Part shown: piece by piece, positions 35,312 to 44,418 of the stretch
Numbering within the stretch: the first letter of the stretch is position 1
Layout: each line of letters begins with the position of its first letter
Assembly: GCA_902613795.1 (NCBI GenBank)
Contig: CACMIP010000001.1
Location: forward strand, 436,139-500,138
Origin: an uncultured OCS116 cluster bacterium
GTDB lineage: Bacteria > Pseudomonadota > Alphaproteobacteria > Rhizobiales > TMED25
Length of the DNA: 64,000 nucleotides
Direction: 5' to 3'
Translations under genes and position numbers: made by a program
Notes under the pieces: generated by a model
What the model saw: the letters and a program-made list of their open reading frames with translations, nothing else
What the model was told of the DNA's origin: nothing
The model's database searches: none

Positions 35312-36424
35312 TCAATCAATAAATACCTTTCTTGGATCAAAGGCATCTCTTACACCTTCACCGATAAAAATCAATAAACTTAGCAAAACAGCAATACCAA
35401 AGAAACTAGTCAAACCTAGCCATGGTGCATGAATATTATTTTTACCTTGCGATAGGAGCTCTCCGAGTGATGCCGATCCAGGGGGTAGGCCAAAACCCAG
35501 AAAATCGAGCGACGTGAGAGTGACAATTGATCCATTTAATATGAAAGGTAAAAATGTTAAAGTTGCAACCATTGCATTTGGTAGAAGGTGCTTGAACATG
35601 ATTTTGATATTTGACACTCCTAAGGCTTTCGCAGCTAACACATATTCAAAATTTCTTGCCCTCAAAAATTCTGCTCTAACCACCCCAACCAAACTAACCC
35701 ATGAAAAAAGTAATAAAATCAATAAAAGAAGCCAGAAGGATGGTGTTATGACGGCAGATATTATAATGAGCAGATACAATGATGGAATTGAATTCCATAT
35801 TTCGATTAATCTCTGTGAAAACAGATCAGTTAGGCCACCAAAAAAACCTTGTAATGCACCTACAATTATCCCGATACAGGATGATAAAACTGTTAAAATT
35901 AAACCAAATATAACAGAAATACGAAAACCATAAACTAATCTTGCCAAAACATCCCTGCCTTGATCATCAGTACCTAGCCAATTCCAATTCCAAATATTGC
36001 AATTTTTATCATCGATGCCTCCCGGATAATTCTGACATCGCATTTCCCTCTCTATTAAAAAAGATGGTGGTGAAGGTGCTGGAGATGGAATCTCATAATT
36101 GATTGTTTGGTAATTATACCGAACTAAAGGCCACAAAATCCAGCCATTTGCCTCAATCTCATCTGAGATAAATGGGTCCCTGTAGTCAGTTACCGCCAGA
36201 AATCCACCAAATTTTTCTTCGGGATAATCGATAATAATGGGCGTAAGTATTTCACCCTTGTAATAGGCGATTACCGGCTTATCATTAATTAAAAGCTCAG
36301 AAAATAATGATATTAGGAAAAGAAGAAGGAAAATCCTCAATGATACGAAAGCACGTCTATTTTTTTTAAAATTATTCAGCCTTCGTCTTGTTACTGGGGT
36401 AATATTTTTGTATGGGTTCCACAT
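35312..36424 (-). CDS. yejE: ABC transporter permease (YejE-like)
   Basis: Inner-membrane permease of 370 residues. After one N-terminal membrane segment there is a long periplasmic loop containing WNWNWLGTDDQGRDVLARLVYG, typical of YejE/DppC proteins, then a BPD-type domain with the ATPase-contact EAA loop (EYVLAAKALGVSNIKIMFKHLLPNA). Length and loop match the YejE branch. It lies 24 bases after yejB and 1 base before yejF, so it belongs to one operon. Confidence 0.93.
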   Translation of the reverse strand: MWNPYKNITPVTRRRLNNFKKNRRAFVSLRIFLLLFLISLFSELLINDKPVIAYYKGEILTPIIIDYPEEKFGGFLAVTDYRDPFISDEIEANGWILWPLVRYNYQTINYEIPSPAPSPPSFLIEREMRCQNYPGGIDDKNCNIWNWNWLGTDDQGRDVLARLVYGFRISVIFGLILTVLSSCIGIIVGALQGFFGGLTDLFSQRLIEIWNSIPSLYLLIIISAVITPSFWLLLLILLLFSWVSLVGVVRAEFLRARNFEYVLAAKALGVSNIKIMFKHLLPNAMVATLTFLPFILNGSIVTLTSLDFLGFGLPPGSASLGELLSQGKNNIHAPWLGLTSFFGIAVLLSLLIFIGEGVRDAFDPRKVFID

Positions 36425-36448
36425 TTATATATATCTGAACTGCCTCGC

Positions 36449-37546
36449 CTATATCTCTCTCGTTTCAAAATCAATCCTTGGGTCAATCCAATGATACAAG
36501 AGGTCAGAGATTAGATTTATCAATAAACCAATAAATGAAAAAATATATAGCGTCGCAAAAACTACTGCATAGTCCCTGTTTATAATTGATTCAAAACTCA
36601 ATAAACCTAGTCCATCTAATGAGAAAATTGTCTCGATTAGAAGTGAACCGGTAAAAAATGCTGAAATAAATGCTGCGGGAAAACCAGATATTATGATTAG
36701 CATTGCATTACGAAAAACGTGCCTTTTTAGAACTTGATTATCAGTCAAACCTTTTGACTTTGCCGTCAGAACGTATTGCTTTCCAATTTCATCTAAAAAT
36801 GAGTTTTTTGTCAATAAGGTGGTCGTCGCAAACGCAGCAAGTACCATTGAAAAAAGAGGTAGTGTTATGTGCCACATATAATCAATTATTTTTCCAAATA
36901 GACTCAAATCGTGAAAGTTATCTGATGTTAAGCCTCTCAACGGAAACCAATCAAGATAGCTCCCACCAGCAAAAAAAATTATCAAAAATATCGCTATCAA
37001 AAAACCTGGTAGAGCATAACTAACGACAATAATCGTCGAAGTCCATAGATCAAATTTTGTGCCATCTCTAATTGCCTTCATCATTCCAAGTGGAATTGAA
37101 ATTATATAAGATATGAGAGTCATCCAGAGCCCTAAAGATATTGATACGGGCAGTTTTTCCTTGACGAGATCTATGACTTTTATATCGCGATAATAACTCT
37201 CGCCAAAATCAAACGTCATGTAATTGATTATCATATGATAGAATCTCTGAATTGGAGGCTTATCAAAACCAAATTGTTTTTCGAGCTCTAAAATAAAGTC
37301 TTCGTCCAAGCCCTGACTGCCCCGGTATTTACTGTTTGTATCCGAATTTTGAATACCTTGGCTGAAATCCCCACTGTAACCTCCAGAAATTCTTGATAAG
37401 GCTGAGCTGTCAGTCCCCTCAATTTGGGCAATTATCCTTTCAATTGGTCCGCCAGGAGCAAATTGGATAATTACAAAGCTTATTGCCATTATGCCAAGAA
37501 TAGTTGGTATTATTAGAAGTAGTCGTTTGATTGTGTATGCAAGCAT
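36449..37546 (-). CDS. yejB: ABC transporter permease (YejB-like)
   Basis: Inner-membrane permease of 365 residues. The N-terminus MLAYTIKRLLLIIPTILGI is a classic DppB/YejB opening, and FAPGGPIERIIAQIEG followed by a polar insert is specific to the YejB branch. The EAA loop is QYVLTAKSKGLTDNQVLKRHVFRNA, and TGSLLIETIFSLDGLGLLSF completes the domain. It lies 31 bases after the yejA-like gene. Confidence 0.93.
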   Translation of the reverse strand: MLAYTIKRLLLIIPTILGIMAISFVIIQFAPGGPIERIIAQIEGTDSSALSRISGGYSGDFSQGIQNSDTNSKYRGSQGLDEDFILELEKQFGFDKPPIQRFYHMIINYMTFDFGESYYRDIKVIDLVKEKLPVSISLGLWMTLISYIISIPLGMMKAIRDGTKFDLWTSTIIVVSYALPGFLIAIFLIIFFAGGSYLDWFPLRGLTSDNFHDLSLFGKIIDYMWHITLPLFSMVLAAFATTTLLTKNSFLDEIGKQYVLTAKSKGLTDNQVLKRHVFRNAMLIIISGFPAAFISAFFTGSLLIETIFSLDGLGLLSFESIINRDYAVVFATLYIFSFIGLLINLISDLLYHWIDPRIDFETREI

Positions 37547-37577
37547 AGTAACTGATCAATATTTTGATATATGGGGT

Positions 37578-39395
37578 TTATTTACTCCACCAAGTAAATA
37601 AGTTTACATTGTAGTCAGGTAGATTATCAGAATATTCGAATTTATTCCATCTTGCCACTCTTAACCCTTCTGAATAATAGTGAGGGACAACAAAATAGTT
37701 CCATTTTAATACTCTATCCAATGCTTTTGTTGTTGATATAAGCTCAGCCCTTGTATCTGCATAGATAATTCCATCAATAAGCAGATCAATCGCTTCATCT
37801 TTAATACCAATTATATTTCGACTACCTTCAGAGTCAGCGGCCTCCGAGCCCCAATAGTCTCTCTGCTCATTGCCAGGCGACAGACTTTGCGGAAAAGTTG
37901 CAACTATAATATCAAAGTCAAACTGATCCGTCCTTAATTGATATTGCGCAGTGTCTACCAATCTTATGCTAACTTCAATACCAATAGATCTCAGGTTAGT
38001 TTGGAATTGCGTTATAATTCTTTCCATATCCGGTTGCGATATGAGGAACTCAATAACAAAGGGTTTATTTGTATTTTTATCAATCAGTTTGCCATCAACA
38101 ATTGTATAACCTGCATCCATTAATAGTGTCTGAGCTTCTCTCAGATTTCTTCTCATATTTTGTGGACTGCCACCAATAGGATTCTCATAAACCTCATTAA
38201 AAACTACATCCGGAATCAAATTACTTATTTCTAACAATATCTCATACTCCTGCCCGTCAGGCAAAGATGTAGACTCCAACTCAGAATTATCAAAAAAACT
38301 ATCGATTCTCTGATATTGATTATAGAATAAATTTGAGTTCAGCCATTCGAAATCGAAGGCAAGATTAAGAGCTTTTCTTACAGCTAAATCTTGAAACTTT
38401 GGCTTTCTTAAATTCATTGCAAATGCTTGCATACCTTGAACATTTTTAAGTTTAAAGAGCTCAAGTTTTACATCTCCATTATCCCTTGCAGAAAAATCAT
38501 AACCGGTAGCCCATCTCTTTGAGGAGTTTTCAAAAATAATATCTATCTCGTTTGCCTTAAATGCCTCCAACTGCACTTGGCGATCCCTAAAGTATTCAAA
38601 AATAATAGTATCAAAATTATTGAATCCTCTATTTACTGATAAATCTTCCCCCCAGTAATCTTTGACCCTTTCATATACTACCTTTTTATTGACTTGAACC
38701 TCTGCATATTTATATGGTCCTGAACCTAATGGAAAATCCAGTATTGTCTCACTAAAATCCCTTGTCTGGTCACTCCAAAAATGTTTTGGTAATATTGGAA
38801 ATTGCCCTGTAATTAGTGGCAGCTCTCGATTGCCTGATTGATCAAATTTAAACTGAATTGTTTTTTCATTTATAATATTTATTTCACTGACATTACTGTA
38901 GTAATATTGATAATTTGGATTATATTCCTTCAGGGTTTCAAGTGACCATTTAACATCTTCTGCTGTTATTTTTTTTCCGTCATGCCATCGCGCATTATCT
39001 CTTAATTTATAAATTACATACGAAAAGTCAGCGGGGTGGTATATAGCTTCTGCTAACAACCCATAATAGGAGAAAGGCTCGTCGTCTGAATTTTTAAGCA
39101 AGCTATCATATATGTAATAGCTTCCCATTGCCGGTACACCTTTTAGATTAAAAGGATTAAGTGTATCAAATGACCCAATTGCTGGCTGCGTTAGGCTTCC
39201 TCGCTTTGGGGCTGTTGGATTGACGTAATCAAAATGGGTAAAATTACTTGAATATTTTAATTCATCCCCAAGGGTTAAAGCATATTCCCATGATATATCA
39301 TCTAAGTCTCGATAATCTTCTGAAGCTATAGAATTAGTTGTTCCAAATAAAAAAAACACAATCAGAAGAAGTATTTTGATTTTTCTAAAAGGCAT
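37578..39395 (-). CDS. yejA: Periplasmic peptide-binding protein (YejA-like, SBP family 5)
   Basis: Substrate-binding protein for the adjacent ABC importer. A signal peptide covers about residues 1-24 (KILLLIVFFLFGTTNSIAS). SBP-family-5 features include TAEDVKWSLETLKEYNPNY, WHDGKKITAEDV and KALNLAFDFEWLN. Length 605 matches YejA. In E. coli and rhizobia this system takes up oligopeptides, including microcin C-like peptides. It is the first gene of the operon; an AT-rich 65-base region separates it from the cytochrome gene. Confidence 0.92.
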   Translation of the reverse strand: MPFRKIKILLLIVFFLFGTTNSIASEDYRDLDDISWEYALTLGDELKYSSNFTHFDYVNPTAPKRGSLTQPAIGSFDTLNPFNLKGVPAMGSYYIYDSLLKNSDDEPFSYYGLLAEAIYHPADFSYVIYKLRDNARWHDGKKITAEDVKWSLETLKEYNPNYQYYYSNVSEINIINEKTIQFKFDQSGNRELPLITGQFPILPKHFWSDQTRDFSETILDFPLGSGPYKYAEVQVNKKVVYERVKDYWGEDLSVNRGFNNFDTIIFEYFRDRQVQLEAFKANEIDIIFENSSKRWATGYDFSARDNGDVKLELFKLKNVQGMQAFAMNLRKPKFQDLAVRKALNLAFDFEWLNSNLFYNQYQRIDSFFDNSELESTSLPDGQEYEILLEISNLIPDVVFNEVYENPIGGSPQNMRRNLREAQTLLMDAGYTIVDGKLIDKNTNKPFVIEFLISQPDMERIITQFQTNLRSIGIEVSIRLVDTAQYQLRTDQFDFDIIVATFPQSLSPGNEQRDYWGSEAADSEGSRNIIGIKDEAIDLLIDGIIYADTRAELISTTKALDRVLKWNYFVVPHYYSEGLRVARWNKFEYSDNLPDYNVNLFTWWSK

Positions 39396-39460
39396 AATAA
39401 AAATATAATTTAATAACGGGGGAAAGTCTAATTGAAAGATTATATCTTCCTTCCCAGCAT

Positions 39461-40009
39461 TTACTCTATTGTTGATTCTGAGTCAGGCGAAATATCGTGC
39501 AAATAAACAATAAGGTCGGCTCGGTCTTTCGGCTTTCTTATGCCAGCATAACCCATAATGGTTCCTGGTAACCATTTTTTTGGATTTTCAAGGAAGTGAA
39601 AGAGGTTTTCAAATGTCCAACTCTCATTATTGGCACCTCTTTCATTTATAGCGTTGGAATATGCAAAACCATCCATTATGCCCATTTGCCGATCGACTAT
39701 ATTATAGAGATTGGGTCCAATTTTATTTGCTGATCCAGCTTCGAAATTATGGCAAGAAACGCATTTTTTTGCTACTTTTTGACCATTCTCAAGGCTCGCC
39801 ATTACAAGTAATTCCATTACATCTACTTCAACAACCTCTAACGTGTCATCTGCAACAGGCATATCCATGTCTGGCACATCAACTACATAGGCCTGCTGTT
39901 CAAGTTCAGGTTCGGAATATAGGAAGTCTGTTACAATGGTTAAGACTAGGATGAATAGGGCGGTCGCACAAATTGCACCAAAAATTTTATTAATTTCAAA
40001 ACTATCCAT
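39461..40009 (-). CDS. Membrane-anchored c-type cytochrome (CycM/cytochrome c552-like)
   Basis: Class I cytochrome c of 182 residues tethered by an uncleaved N-terminal membrane segment (ICATALFILVLTIVTDFL, about 13-30). An acidic, Pro/Val-rich linker follows, then the haem site CVSCH (C83, C86, H87), GPNLYNIVDR, and the probable axial Met152 in PGTIMGYAG. Such proteins carry electrons from the bc1 complex to terminal oxidase in alphaproteobacteria. It is divergent from kdsB, the usual arrangement. Confidence 0.92.
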   Translation of the reverse strand: MDSFEINKIFGAICATALFILVLTIVTDFLYSEPELEQQAYVVDVPDMDMPVADDTLEVVEVDVMELLVMASLENGQKVAKKCVSCHNFEAGSANKIGPNLYNIVDRQMGIMDGFAYSNAINERGANNESWTFENLFHFLENPKKWLPGTIMGYAGIRKPKDRADLIVYLHDISPDSESTIE

Positions 40010-40117
40010 ATTGTATCAGTCCAAGTCCTTTTTTTATAATATAAATGGATTAGTAAAACCACAAAAAAATTTACTAATATTCAATAATTCTAATATTTAA
40101 TTATATATATTTTTAAT

Positions 40118-40123
40118 TAAAAT
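40118..40123 (+). promoter_or_regulatory. TAAAAT -10-like box before kdsB (possible leaderless start)
   Basis: TAAAAT ends 7 bases before the kdsB ATG (40131). The intervening ATTCCAG has no Shine-Dalgarno match, so transcription may start at the ATG. The surrounding DNA is nearly all A and T, so the box alone is weak evidence. Confidence 0.35.
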
Positions 40124-40130
40124 ATTCCAG

Positions 40131-40877
40131 ATGAATAATAGTGATAAATCAATAATACTAATACCAGCGAGAATAGGCTCCACAAGGCTGCCCAAGAAGC
40201 CACTTCTAAAAATAGATGGCAAAGAAATGGTTCTAAAAGTTTGGGAAAACGCCCAGATGTCCAATGCAGATTTAGTTATGATTGCAACAGACTCGATTGA
40301 AATCGCCGAGGTCCTCAAAAAAAATAATGCGAAATATTTTATAACCCAAAACACACACATGAGTGGAACTGATAGAATTTATGAAGCGCTAGAAGTAATA
40401 GATCCTGAGAAAAATTATAAATACGTGGTCAATTTACAGGGTGATATCCCTAATATCAAATCGAGCATTATTGATAAAGGGTTAGAAAAAATAAAAAGTA
40501 CGGATGCTGATATTCTGACTTATGCAAGAAAAATAGAAAATCAGAAAGATATTCTAAATCCAAATATTGTTAAAATTGCAACTAATGTAAAAGATAAAAA
40601 TAACATCGAAGCGATTTATTTTTCAAGATCTCCAATTCCGCATGGCGCCAAAGTTTATCTTGAGCATATTGGAGTATATATATACAAAAGAGAAGCACTT
40701 GATAAATTTACCTCCATAGAGCAATCTACCCTTGAAAAAGAAGAGCGGCTAGAACAACTACGTGCGATACAAAATTCACTAAAGATAAATTTAATTCTAA
40801 TTGATGACAAAATTATTAGCATTGACACGTTAGATGATGTAGAAAGATTAATGAAAGCCCAAAAAGGTCAGGATTAA
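40131..40877 (+). CDS. kdsB: 3-deoxy-manno-octulosonate cytidylyltransferase KdsB
   Basis: Activates Kdo as CMP-Kdo for lipopolysaccharide inner-core synthesis. The nucleotidyltransferase signature is PARIGSTRLPKKPLLKIDG near 13-31. Other conserved parts are VMIATDSIEIAEVL, MSGTDRIYEAL, VNLQGDIPNI and YFSRSPIPHG. HIGVYIYKREALDKF and EQLRAIQNSLKI close the fold. Length 248 is typical. It precedes pheA by 2 bases, a frequent pairing, and fits the lptABC genes in showing a lipopolysaccharide-bearing outer membrane. Confidence 0.95.
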   Translation: MNNSDKSIILIPARIGSTRLPKKPLLKIDGKEMVLKVWENAQMSNADLVMIATDSIEIAEVLKKNNAKYFITQNTHMSGTDRIYEALEVIDPEKNYKYVVNLQGDIPNIKSSIIDKGLEKIKSTDADILTYARKIENQKDILNPNIVKIATNVKDKNNIEAIYFSRSPIPHGAKVYLEHIGVYIYKREALDKFTSIEQSTLEKEERLEQLRAIQNSLKINLILIDDKIISIDTLDDVERLMKAQKGQD

Positions 40878-40879
40878 AT

Positions 40880-41743
40880 ATGAAAAATAAGATAGTTTTC
40901 CAGGGAGAAATGGGAGCATATTCACATATAGCATGTGTAAAAAAATATCCTAGTATGATACCTGTCCCAGCTGCAACTTTTGAAGATGCTTTTACCCAGG
41001 TGAAGAACAAAAAAGTAGATTATGCGATGATACCCATCGAGAATTCTTTGGCTGGAAGGGTCGCAGATATACATCATCTCCTACCCACATCGGACCTGTA
41101 TATTATTGATGAATTTTTTCTTCCAATTGAACACCAATTAATTGGTGTTCATGAATCAGATGAGAAGACAATTAAAAATGTTATGAGCCACAGACATGCG
41201 CTTGGTCAGTGCAGAAATATCATTAATGAATTAAAGTTAAATCAAATAGTTGGGGCTGATACAGCAGGTTCTGCAAAAATTATTTCTGAAACAAATGATA
41301 AGACAACCGCAGTCTTAGCAAGCGAATTGGCTGCAGAATATTATGACTTAAAAGTAATTAGAAAAAATGTTGAGGACGAAAATCACAACACCACAAGATT
41401 TATAATTCTATCGCATGAACCAGATGATGCTGAGCCTGACGGGAAACCAACCATCACAAGTATTGTTTTCCGCGTAAGGAATGTTCCAGCAGCGTTATAT
41501 AAGGCAATGGGTGGTTTTGCAACAAATAGCGTAAATTTAACAAAGTTAGAGTCCTACATTATTGGTGGTAGCTTTTCTGCTGCCCAATTCTATGTTGATA
41601 TTGAAGGTCATCCTCATGATGATAACGTCAGATTAGCACTAGAAGAGTTAGATTTCTTTTCTAGTGAACTCAAAATACTTGGGGTATATCATGCGAGTGA
41701 AATGAGATCAAAAACTGAGAGTCATGATCATTATCTCAAATAA
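40880..41743 (+). CDS. pheA: Prephenate dehydratase PheA (monofunctional)
   Basis: Converts prephenate to phenylpyruvate in phenylalanine synthesis. The catalytic domain shows FQGEMGAYSHIA, IPIENSLAGRV and the TRF motif in NTTRFIILSHE. A C-terminal ACT domain (TSIVFRVRNVPAALYKAMGG) with LTKLESYIIGG suggests feedback control by phenylalanine. No chorismate mutase domain is fused (287 residues). It is cotranscribed with kdsB. A perfect palindrome lies inside the gene at 41128-41151. Confidence 0.95.
   Translation: MKNKIVFQGEMGAYSHIACVKKYPSMIPVPAATFEDAFTQVKNKKVDYAMIPIENSLAGRVADIHHLLPTSDLYIIDEFFLPIEHQLIGVHESDEKTIKNVMSHRHALGQCRNIINELKLNQIVGADTAGSAKIISETNDKTTAVLASELAAEYYDLKVIRKNVEDENHNTTRFIILSHEPDDAEPDGKPTITSIVFRVRNVPAALYKAMGGFATNSVNLTKLESYIIGGSFSAAQFYVDIEGHPHDDNVRLALEELDFFSSELKILGVYHASEMRSKTESHDHYLK
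41128..41151. repeat. 24-base perfect palindrome inside pheA
   Basis: Left arm TGAACACCAATT and right arm AATTGGTGTTCA form a perfect inverted repeat without a spacer. It is within the coding sequence (residues around EHQLIGVHES), so it may be coincidence. Confidence 0.6.
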
Positions 41744-41808
41744 TACTCTACCTACAAATATCTACTAAATAACAATAAGTATTTATACCAATATTGAATA
41801 TGATTTGT

Positions 41809-41814
41809 TATAAT
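41809..41814 (+). promoter_or_regulatory. TATAAT -10 box of the 4.5S RNA gene
   Basis: A perfect TATAAT ends 5 bases before the predicted 5' end of the SRP RNA at 41820. The -35 region is not convincing. Confidence 0.55.
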
Positions 41815-41819
41815 CTCAT

Positions 41820-41918
41820 GTGAGAAGTTAGTGTTGGACGTAATTATCGCCAATCGGGTCAGGTCCGGAAGGAAGCAGCCACAACGATTTTTTTGCGGGT
41901 CATTAGCTAACTTCTCAC
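41820..41918 (+). ncRNA. ffs: 4.5S signal recognition particle RNA
   Basis: The conserved SRP core, with GGTCAGGTCCGGAAGGAAGC at 41858-41877, includes the GGAA tetraloop. The ends pair as GTGAGAAGTTAG with CTAACTTCTCAC, closing a hairpin of about 99 bases. It lies directly before dnaX, the usual alphaproteobacterial place. It works with Ffh, not in this window. Confidence 0.95.
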
Positions 41919-41946
41919 AAATTGCTGCATTAGTGAGAGTAATAAT

Positions 41947-43488
41947 TTGTCTGAAAATACCAACTACAGAATACTTGCGAGAAAATATAGACCGACTTCA
42001 TTTGATGAGCTTGTTGGACAAAGCAACTTAGTTGATACTATAAGTAACTCTATTCGATCAGGTAGGCTGTCTCAAGCTTACCTATTCACTGGCATAAGAG
42101 GCGTAGGTAAAACAACAACTGCAAGAATTCTTGCACGAACAATAAATTATACATTAGATAATGCTGAGTATACCCCTTTGATCAAAATTGAAAAAAAAGG
42201 ATTAAACTGCGATGCAATCATGGAGTCACGTCATCCTGACGTATTCGAAATGGATGCTGCATCTAATACTGGAATTGATCATATTCGGGAAATTATTAGT
42301 TTCGCTCAAACAAAACCTACAATGGCAAAATTTAAAATCTTTATCATTGATGAAGTGCATATGTTATCAAAACAGGCCTTTAATGGGTTACTCAAGATAC
42401 TGGAGGAACCACCAGAGCATGTAGTTTTTATATTTGCAACAACTGAAATAGAGAAAATTCCTGTAACCGTATTATCACGATGTCAAAAATTTAATTTAAA
42501 AAGAATAGATAATGATGTCATGTCTGAATATTTAAAAAAGGTAACCAAAGAAGAAAATGTCGTAATTAACGATGAGAGTATTCAGCTAATATGCAATGCA
42601 TCAGAGGGCTCAATGCGAGATGCCTTATCAGTTCTAGACCAAGCCATATCGCTCTGTGAGGGAAATATATCTGAAGAAAAATTATCTGAAATGTTAAATC
42701 TCAATAATATAAATTTCATCATAGATCTTTTTGAAAAACTGATACTAAGTCAGGTAGAACAGATTCCAGAAAAAATTAATGAAATTTATCAAAATGGATT
42801 TGAGTCGATGTCTGTAATTCGAGATCTGTCAAAAATTACTCATATAGCCTCACTTATGAAATTAAATATTCCGATACAAAATGATATATTGTCTGGTAAA
42901 CAGAAGGAAATTTTGGAGAAGCACATTGTGAATACTGATATATCCTCACTGGTGTATATGTGGCAAATGCTTCTAAAGGGATATAATGATGTGAAAAATT
43001 CATTTAACCAAAATATAGCTCTCGAGATGTTGTTTATAAAACTGTGTTATTCAAATCAATTACCCCCAATTGACAGTCTGATTAGCGATTTAAAAGCTAC
43101 AGTTCAAAAAGACTCAAAAAAAATACAAAGCACAACATCTGAGCAAATAGAAGACCTCACTGAGTCCGTCAATATACCTGAAACATTTGATGAGATAAAA
43201 TCAATGCTTATCGATAATGATATCAGACTCTCAGATGAAATAGATAAGCTGGATTTAATTGAATATAAAATTGGGCATATAGAACTCACATCAAATGAGG
43301 AGTTTGATAATCAGCTAATTAGTAATATACAATCAGCATTGAGAAACATGACAAAAATGGATTGGATAATTAATATTTCAGGAAATAATCCAAAAAAAGA
43401 AAATCAAATTACAATTAGTAGTATAAAAGAACATTTCCCAGAAGCGGAAGTAGTCAATGAAGATGATAATATACAGAATGGGGGTTGA
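41947..43488 (+). CDS. dnaX: DNA polymerase III subunit gamma/tau DnaX
   Basis: Clamp-loader ATPase. Walker A is GIRGVGKTT at 49-57, Walker B is FIIDEVHMLS, the sensor 1 region is FIFATTEIEKIPVT and the Arg-finger segment is VLSRCQKF. EMDAASNTGID is typical of alphaproteobacteria. Only one cysteine (NCDAIMESRH) remains where E. coli has a four-Cys zinc site, a loss I believe is common in this class. The start is TTG at 41947, with no better codon upstream. The gene is short (513 residues), so the tau tail is small. It abuts ybaB. Confidence 0.95.
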   Translation: MSENTNYRILARKYRPTSFDELVGQSNLVDTISNSIRSGRLSQAYLFTGIRGVGKTTTARILARTINYTLDNAEYTPLIKIEKKGLNCDAIMESRHPDVFEMDAASNTGIDHIREIISFAQTKPTMAKFKIFIIDEVHMLSKQAFNGLLKILEEPPEHVVFIFATTEIEKIPVTVLSRCQKFNLKRIDNDVMSEYLKKVTKEENVVINDESIQLICNASEGSMRDALSVLDQAISLCEGNISEEKLSEMLNLNNINFIIDLFEKLILSQVEQIPEKINEIYQNGFESMSVIRDLSKITHIASLMKLNIPIQNDILSGKQKEILEKHIVNTDISSLVYMWQMLLKGYNDVKNSFNQNIALEMLFIKLCYSNQLPPIDSLISDLKATVQKDSKKIQSTTSEQIEDLTESVNIPETFDEIKSMLIDNDIRLSDEIDKLDLIEYKIGHIELTSNEEFDNQLISNIQSALRNMTKMDWIINISGNNPKKENQITISSIKEHFPEAEVVNEDDNIQNGG

Positions 43489-43809
43489 ATGGATTTTTCC
43501 GAGATAATGAAACAAGCCAGCAAAATTCAAGATCAGATGAAATCAGCGAAAGAAGAACTGAAAAATATTGAAACTGAAGGAACTTCAGGTGGTGGACTTG
43601 TTAAGGTAACTATTAATGGCGATCATGAACTAAAAAAAATCGATATTGATCCATCCATTTTAGTTGCAAGTGAGAAGGAAATAATAGAAGACCTAATAAT
43701 AGCAGCGTTCACCGATGCAAAATCAAAAATTAATAGTGAAATTGCAAAAAAAATGAAAGACATAACGGGTGGCCTTCCGATTCCTCCAGGATTTAATATT
43801 GGTTTTTAA
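43489..43809 (+). CDS. ybaB: YbaB/EbfC-family nucleoid-associated protein
   Basis: Small DNA-binding protein of 106 residues. It has a heptad-rich N-terminal helix (EIMKQASKIQDQMKSAKEEL), the central beta sheet GLVKVTINGDHELKKIDIDP and the terminal motif GLPIPPGF. It sits in the conserved dnaX-ybaB-recR order, starting on the base after the dnaX stop and followed directly by recR. Confidence 0.94.
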   Translation: MDFSEIMKQASKIQDQMKSAKEELKNIETEGTSGGGLVKVTINGDHELKKIDIDPSILVASEKEIIEDLIIAAFTDAKSKINSEIAKKMKDITGGLPIPPGFNIGF

Positions 43810-43812
43810 TTG

Positions 43813-44418
43813 ATGAATTTCGACGACAAAAATGAGATGAATAATTTCATAAAGCTCTTATCAAAATTACCTGGTCTTGGACCAAGATCAGGGAGAAGGG
43901 CAGCTCTTGCAATAATTAAACAAAAAGAGAAACTGCTAATTCCTTTGAAAGATGCCTTTAATGATATTAGCGAGAAGATTGTTGTTTGCGAAATTTGCAA
44001 TAATATTGATCTCAAATCGCCATGTGCAATATGCAGTAATCAAAATAAAGATATGAATATTATTTGCGTAGTAGAAGAAATTTCTGATCTGTGGGCGATT
44101 GAAAGAGCTGCTGTTTTTAAAGGATATTATCATATTCTCGGCGGAGTACTAAACGCACTAGATGGGGTTGGTCCTGACCAATTAAACATTGAAAAATTAG
44201 GCCAAAGAATAAAGCAAAACAAAGTTCAAGAGATAATTTTGGCATTAAGCGCAACAATAGATGGACAAACAACACTTCATTTTTTGATAGATTATTTAGA
44301 AGATTTTAATGTTAAAGTCACAAAGCTCGCTCATGGAATTCCAATTGGAGGAGAGTTAGATTATTTAGATGATGGTACTCTAACCCAAGCAATATTGTCA
44401 CGAACCGCAGCGGACTAG
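43813..44418 (+). CDS. recR: Recombination mediator protein RecR
   Basis: Helps RecO load RecA on gapped DNA. The helix-hairpin-helix segment LPGLGPRSGRRAAL is near 19-32. The zinc finger cysteines are C59, C62, C71 and C74 (CEIC and CAIC). The Toprim domain begins ICVVEEISDLWAIERA and includes SATIDGQTT. I choose ATG 43813 (201 residues); TTG 43810 directly precedes it. It converges with rmuC, overlapping by 4 bases. Confidence 0.95.
   Translation: MNFDDKNEMNNFIKLLSKLPGLGPRSGRRAALAIIKQKEKLLIPLKDAFNDISEKIVVCEICNNIDLKSPCAICSNQNKDMNIICVVEEISDLWAIERAAVFKGYYHILGGVLNALDGVGPDQLNIEKLGQRIKQNKVQEIILALSATIDGQTTLHFLIDYLEDFNVKVTKLAHGIPIGGELDYLDDGTLTQAILSRTAAD

Noticed and set aside
41947..43488. Loss of the DnaX zinc-site cysteines as an unusual feature
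   Set aside because: As far as I recall, this substitution is common in alphaproteobacterial DnaX, so it is noted only in the annotation.
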